Shown here: piece by piece, positions 60,941 to 64,000 of the stretch
Layout: each line of letters begins with the position of its first letter
Numbering within the stretch: position 1 is the first letter of the stretch
NCBI GenBank assembly: GCA_964427055.1
Contig: CAYRSQ010000001.1
Coordinates: forward strand, 20,014 to 84,013
Source of the DNA: CAYNTH01 sp964427055
GTDB lineage: Archaea > Aenigmatarchaeota > Aenigmatarchaeia > CG10238-14 > SCSR01
Length of the DNA stretch: 64,000 nt
Direction: 5' to 3'
The notes under the pieces: generated by a model
The model's database searches: none
Seen by the model: the letters and a program-made list of their open reading frames with translations, nothing else
Told to the model about the DNA's origin: nothing
Program-made: the position numbers and the translations under genes

Positions 60941-61717
60941 ATGGAACACTCCAATATTCCTGAGAGCAAACGGAAAAACACGCTTATAGGGATTTTTGAT
61001 GAAACGACGAACCATCTGTTACATAGATACTTTGAATTGATCGCATATACGTCAAACAAGGACGTTAGATACTATGATGATTTCAAGAACTATTCATTGG
61101 TGAGCGCATACAAAGTAAACCTTGATTACACCCTCACTAGACTTAAATCTAAAATTGAAACTATAAAACAAATCTACCCTCAGATTACTGAAGATGACAA
61201 TTTTATTAAGTTATGTGACTTGATGAAACAAAATTACATAAAAGATAAAGGAAACTTTTTTTTCGGATTCGTTGTAGATAATGAGTTGCTAACAAACATT
61301 GCCATAACCATAGATCCCATAAGGAATAAACTGAAGTTGGCTAAAGGGTCCATAGAAGATCTTGAAAATGAATTGTTTTTACTCAAAAAACTAGAAGCTT
61401 CTGAATTCTTAAAACCTCTTATATCGTCAAAGAAATCTACTGAAAAATTAAGGCATCTAATAAGCGAAATGAAGAACCATATTGCAGATGGTGACACCTG
61501 GAAAGACTATAAAAACAGTTTTAGCCGATTAAATCCAGAACTTCAAACTTTTCCATTACCCGACCATTGGAAAACATCGGAAAAATTGGTAGACGGCTTT
61601 AACCATAGATATATCACTAGTAACAAACTGAATGAATATGACACCCAATTTTGTTTAGAACTTTTGAACGATATGATAGACAAACTCGATTCTTACGACA
61701 CTGTGATAGAAACCTAG
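60941..61717 (+). CDS. Unknown helical protein downstream of tRNA-Ile
   Basis: 258 residues starting MEHSNIPESKRKNTLIGIFD. Predicted mainly alpha-helical with charged helices (TLTRLKSKIETIKQIYPQIT, SKKSTEKLRHLISEMKNHIA), no Cys cluster, no membrane segment and no nucleotide motif. I do not recognise a family. It follows a tRNA gene directly, a common position for acquired genes, and codon use is somewhat more AT-rich than its neighbours. A 6-bp inverted repeat lies just upstream. Confidence 0.6.
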   Translation: MEHSNIPESKRKNTLIGIFDETTNHLLHRYFELIAYTSNKDVRYYDDFKNYSLVSAYKVNLDYTLTRLKSKIETIKQIYPQITEDDNFIKLCDLMKQNYIKDKGNFFFGFVVDNELLTNIAITIDPIRNKLKLAKGSIEDLENELFLLKKLEASEFLKPLISSKKSTEKLRHLISEMKNHIADGDTWKDYKNSFSRLNPELQTFPLPDHWKTSEKLVDGFNHRYITSNKLNEYDTQFCLELLNDMIDKLDSYDTVIET

Positions 61718-61729
61718 TTAACATGAGAA

Positions 61730-61810
61730 TTATTTACTTTTCCTTTTCCTCTTCTTCTGTTTCCTTCTTTTGGTTTTCATTCTTCTCTTTCTTTTTTCTC
61801 CATGTGCCAT
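61730..61810 (-). CDS. 26-residue extremely basic peptide after rps10
   Basis: The minus-strand ATG at 61810 lies 13 nt after the S10 stop. The product starts MAHGEKRKRRMKTKRRKQKK and ends in SK; 18 of 26 residues are Lys or Arg. Size and composition resemble eL41, the 25-residue ribosomal peptide, but the sequence is not clearly homologous. Its position at the end of the EF-2/EF-1A/S10 cluster favours a ribosomal or RNA-binding role. Low complexity makes a chance ORF possible. Confidence 0.5.
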   Translation of the reverse strand: MAHGEKRKRRMKTKRRKQKKRKRKSK

Positions 61811-61823
61811 AACTATCGTCCAA

Positions 61824-62144
61824 TTAATTTTTGAGCTGTATGCTCATATGTATCCCTTGTGGAACATTAACTCTCATTATTTGTCTCAGTGCTCTCTGAT
61901 CAGCTTGAACGTCAAGTATTCTTTTATGAACTCGCATTTCCCATCTATCGAAAGTGGTATTCCCATGCCCAGTACCATCTCCACATGGTGTTTTCATTGT
62001 AGTGACTTTCAGTATCTTAGTAGGCAGTGGCACTGGACCTTTGAAATTTACCCCGAATTTCTTTGCGATATCTTTGATTTCGTCACAAATAACAGTAAGT
62101 TCTTCCGGATTCTTCCCCGACAATTTTATTCTCGCTGTCTGCAC
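61824..62144 (-). CDS. rps10: Ribosomal protein S10 (uS10)
   Basis: 106 residues. Starts MQTARIKLSGKNPEELTVIC, with IKDIAKKFGVNFKGPVPLPT and RWEMRVHKRILDVQADQRAL as the family core. The GTG start at 62144 has GGTGAC 5 nt upstream. S10 downstream of EF-1A is the standard archaeal order. The 176 bp between S10 and EF-1A hold no gene that I can see. Confidence 0.94.
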   Translation of the reverse strand: MQTARIKLSGKNPEELTVICDEIKDIAKKFGVNFKGPVPLPTKILKVTTMKTPCGDGTGHGNTTFDRWEMRVHKRILDVQADQRALRQIMRVNVPQGIHMSIQLKN

Positions 62145-62320
62145 AATTTGTCACCACATAATTTTCTGGATTGAACAAATATATTCTTTATCCAGTTTTA
62201 ATTCTATTGAACTGTTGTTATTTAAATGCTTTTCTTCATTCATTACACCGAACTTCAGAACTAGAAATAAAACTAAGCTTTAAAAGTAGAATGAAAAGAA
62301 AAGGGAAGGATTGTAAAAGC

Positions 62321-63598
62321 TTATTCCGCTTTTACCAAATCGAGACAAACTCCAGCAGCTACTGTTGAACCCATGTCTCTTATAGCGAACTTACCAAGTT
62401 CTGGGAAGTCGGCCTGTTTTTCTATCACGAATGGTTTAGTCGGCACTACCTTTATCCTTGCTATGTCACCTTGTTTTATGAAGTCAGGTTTCTCCTGTAA
62501 GACTTCCCCTGTTTTAGGGTCCAATTTTGCAATGATTTCATCTATCCTACATGCAACAGATGCTGTGTGGCAATGGAACACTGGAGTATATCCAGCTGTT
62601 ATTACAGTTGGATGCTGAAGTACAACTATTTGGGCTGTGAATTCTTTAGCAACTGTAGGTGGGTTATCCGCCTTACCTACGACATCTCCTCTGTGAGCAT
62701 CATTCTTTCCTATTCCTCTCACATTGAAACCCACGTTATCTCCCGGTTCAGCCTTCTCGATTTGTTGATGATGCATCTCAATGGACTTTACTTCGCCCGT
62801 AGCTCCTGAAGGCATGAAAATTATGTGATCCCCAATCTTCATTACACCTGTTTCGATTCTACCGACAGGGACAGTTCCTATTCCGCTGATTGTGAATACA
62901 TCCTGTATCGGCATCCTCAAAGGTTTGCCGAGTGGTTTTTCTGGTTGCTTTATGTAATCGTCCAAAGTTTCAATCAAAGTCTTTCCAGAATACCAAGGCA
63001 TATTCTCGGATTTTTTAACTACATTATCTCCTGTAAAAGCAGACAATGGAATTATTGGGATTTCATTCATCTTATAACCGATTTTTGTGAGCATTTCAAC
63101 GATTTCCTTCTTGACTTCATTGAACCTTTTTTCATCCCAATTAGCAGAATCCATTTTGTTTAATACTATGATAATTTGCCCTACTCCAAGAACCTTCAAA
63201 AGATACGCATGTTCCTTTGTTTGTTCCTGTATACCTTCACCTGGCTTAGCAGAAACCACAAATATAGCAGCATCTGCCTGCGAAGCCCCAGTAATCATGT
63301 TCTTAATAAAATCTCTGTGACCGGGAGCATCTATTACAGTGAAGTACCATTTCTTTGTTTCAAATGGTCTATGCATTAGGTCGATTGTAAGACCTCTAGC
63401 TCTCTCTTCTTTTGTAGTATCAACAGCATAAGCGAATTCCCACGACTCTCTCTTCATTTCTTTAGCTTGTTCTCTGAGTTTCCTCATTTCTTCTTCTCTA
63501 ACTGCACCAGAGTCATATAACAACCTACCCAGTAGTGTAGATTTTCCACTATCTACATGTCCAGCTGTCATTAAGTTCAAGTGTGGTTTATTAGCCAT
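62321..63598 (-). CDS. tuf: Elongation factor 1-alpha (EF-1A)
   Basis: 425 residues. G1 TAGHVDSGKSTLLGRLLYDS, switch I TKEERARGLTIDLMHRPFET, G3 DAPGHRDFIKNM, G4 LNKMDSAN; domains II and III are complete (GTVPVGRIETGVMKIGDHII). It delivers aminoacyl-tRNA to the ribosome. A GGAGGTAGATT leader precedes the ATG, closely resembling that of the thermosome gene, so both should be strongly translated. Upstream is EF-2, downstream S10. Confidence 0.96.
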   Translation of the reverse strand: MANKPHLNLMTAGHVDSGKSTLLGRLLYDSGAVREEEMRKLREQAKEMKRESWEFAYAVDTTKEERARGLTIDLMHRPFETKKWYFTVIDAPGHRDFIKNMITGASQADAAIFVVSAKPGEGIQEQTKEHAYLLKVLGVGQIIIVLNKMDSANWDEKRFNEVKKEIVEMLTKIGYKMNEIPIIPLSAFTGDNVVKKSENMPWYSGKTLIETLDDYIKQPEKPLGKPLRMPIQDVFTISGIGTVPVGRIETGVMKIGDHIIFMPSGATGEVKSIEMHHQQIEKAEPGDNVGFNVRGIGKNDAHRGDVVGKADNPPTVAKEFTAQIVVLQHPTVITAGYTPVFHCHTASVACRIDEIIAKLDPKTGEVLQEKPDFIKQGDIARIKVVPTKPFVIEKQADFPELGKFAIRDMGSTVAAGVCLDLVKAE

Positions 63599-63706
63599 TC
63601 AATCTACCTCCAAATTTATAGTTGATTAATGTAATTTTTGTTAATTCTCCAAAACCTTTGGATAATATAACTATACTAATTATTAAAAGTATTTAAATAT
63701 ATTTTT

Positions 63707-64000
63707 CTATTGTTCTGACTTGGGTGAAGGAATTTCTTCGTTCAGTCCTTTCCTTTTTCTGATGGAAATTATAGTCAAGTCTCTTATTGATTTCGGTATT
63801 TCTTCAAACAACACTTCTATGACACTATAGAATCCACGGCCACTTGTGGCAGACTTAAGTGACGCATCAAGACCGAACGTCTCCGCAACTGGAATTTTGC
63901 ATGTTACAATCGTGTAACCTCTAGAATTTTCCACGTCGAGTATCTGGCCTCTCCTGTTTTCGATTTCCCTTGATACCACACCTATCATCTCATCAGGAGC
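63707..64000 (-). CDS. fusA: Elongation factor 2 (EF-2), C-terminal part (cut by window edge)
   Basis: The last 98 codons. The stretch PDEMIGVVSREIENRRGQIL, then VTCKIPVAETFGLDASLKSA and TSGRGFYSVIEVLFEEIP, is domain IV/V of EF-2, the translocase GTPase. The frame continues beyond base 64000; the ATG at 63988 is internal. EF-2, EF-1A, S10 is the conserved archaeal order. Between it and EF-1A lie 108 bp with an AT-rich promoter (TTTAATAATTA). Confidence 0.92.
   Translation of the reverse strand, partial: APDEMIGVVSREIENRRGQILDVENSRGYTIVTCKIPVAETFGLDASLKSATSGRGFYSVIEVLFEEIPKSIRDLTIISIRKRKGLNEEIPSPKSEQ

Noticed and set aside
1..64000. CRISPR array, insertion sequence, integrase or toxin-antitoxin pair
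   Set aside because: No regularly spaced repeats, transposase or integrase motifs were found; the PIN proteins present are of FCF1-like and PINA type, not VapC pairs with an antitoxin gene.

Overview
The window is archaeal. It carries exosome Rrp41/Rrp42, Spt4 and RpoE1 (Rpb7), aIF2-gamma, aIF5B, EF-1A, EF-2, archaeal or eukaryote-type ribosomal proteins (S6e, S24e, S27ae, L39e, S10), a class I lysyl-tRNA synthetase, a thermosome, a proteasome beta subunit, Mre11-Rad50, Orc1/Cdc6, class III (archaeal) prepilins and geranylgeranyl-reductase/cis-prenyltransferase genes. The DNA is AT-rich and tightly packed, and no metabolic pathway is complete here. A small-genome lineage (DPANN-like) is plausible: AlaRS is C-terminally short and an intron-containing tRNA-Ile reads UAU. 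The lineage is inferred, not proven. A 100-N scaffold gap shows this is a draft, probably metagenomic, assembly.

Layout. 1-1.6 kb: end of the exosome operon, then L39e. 1.1-2.1 kb: a tandem duplication containing a pilin gene and spanning the gap. 2.1-6.5 kb (minus strand): S6e, aIF2-gamma, PIN nuclease, pyrophosphatase, RpoE1, Spt4, S24e, S27ae, a classic archaeal information-processing cluster here interrupted by a pilin on the other strand. 6.6-24.9 kb: an unusually dense run of aminoacyl-tRNA synthetases (Trp, Phe alpha and beta, Leu, Ala, Ile, His) with a MinD-like ATPase, tRNA-Arg(UCU), membrane proteins (SpoIIM-like, TctA-like) and an anchored OB-fold protein. 25-36.8 kb: a PIN-ATPase-KH protein (PINA type), two isoprenoid-lipid genes, two M24 peptidases, tRNA-Arg(CCU), a large glycosylatable surface protein, an HTH regulator, an HAD protein, two very short genes and Cdc6. 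36.8-49.7 kb: LysRS, aIF5B, a metallophosphoesterase, Rad50-Mre11, ProRS, proteasome beta and the termination nuclease FttA/aCPSF1.

49.7-56.9 kb (minus strand) is one compact type IV pilus operon: a coiled-coil protein, four prepilin-like proteins, one secretion ATPase and two separate membrane-platform proteins. Three more prepilin genes lie at 1.2, 1.6 and 4.4 kb, so pili or related filaments are a major investment. 57-64 kb: thermosome, O6-alkylguanine alkyltransferase, a COG1395-type regulator, a Nudix hydrolase, tRNA-Ile(UAU), an unknown protein, then S10, EF-1A and EF-2.

The most interesting observations are: (i) the 695-bp tandem duplication, whose missing part can be predicted because both gap flanks share exactly 55 bp with the second unit; (ii) a TACCCACA element exactly 10 nt upstream of the TATA box of both the thermosome and the nearby HTH regulator; (iii) the intron-containing tRNA-Ile(UAU); (iv) an AlaRS that has lost its C-Ala domain and is followed by a 56-residue ORF resembling a copy of its own linker; and (v) very short genes (two extremely basic peptides, two Cys4 mini-proteins, a single-span membrane peptide). 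No CRISPR array, transposase or integrase was seen.
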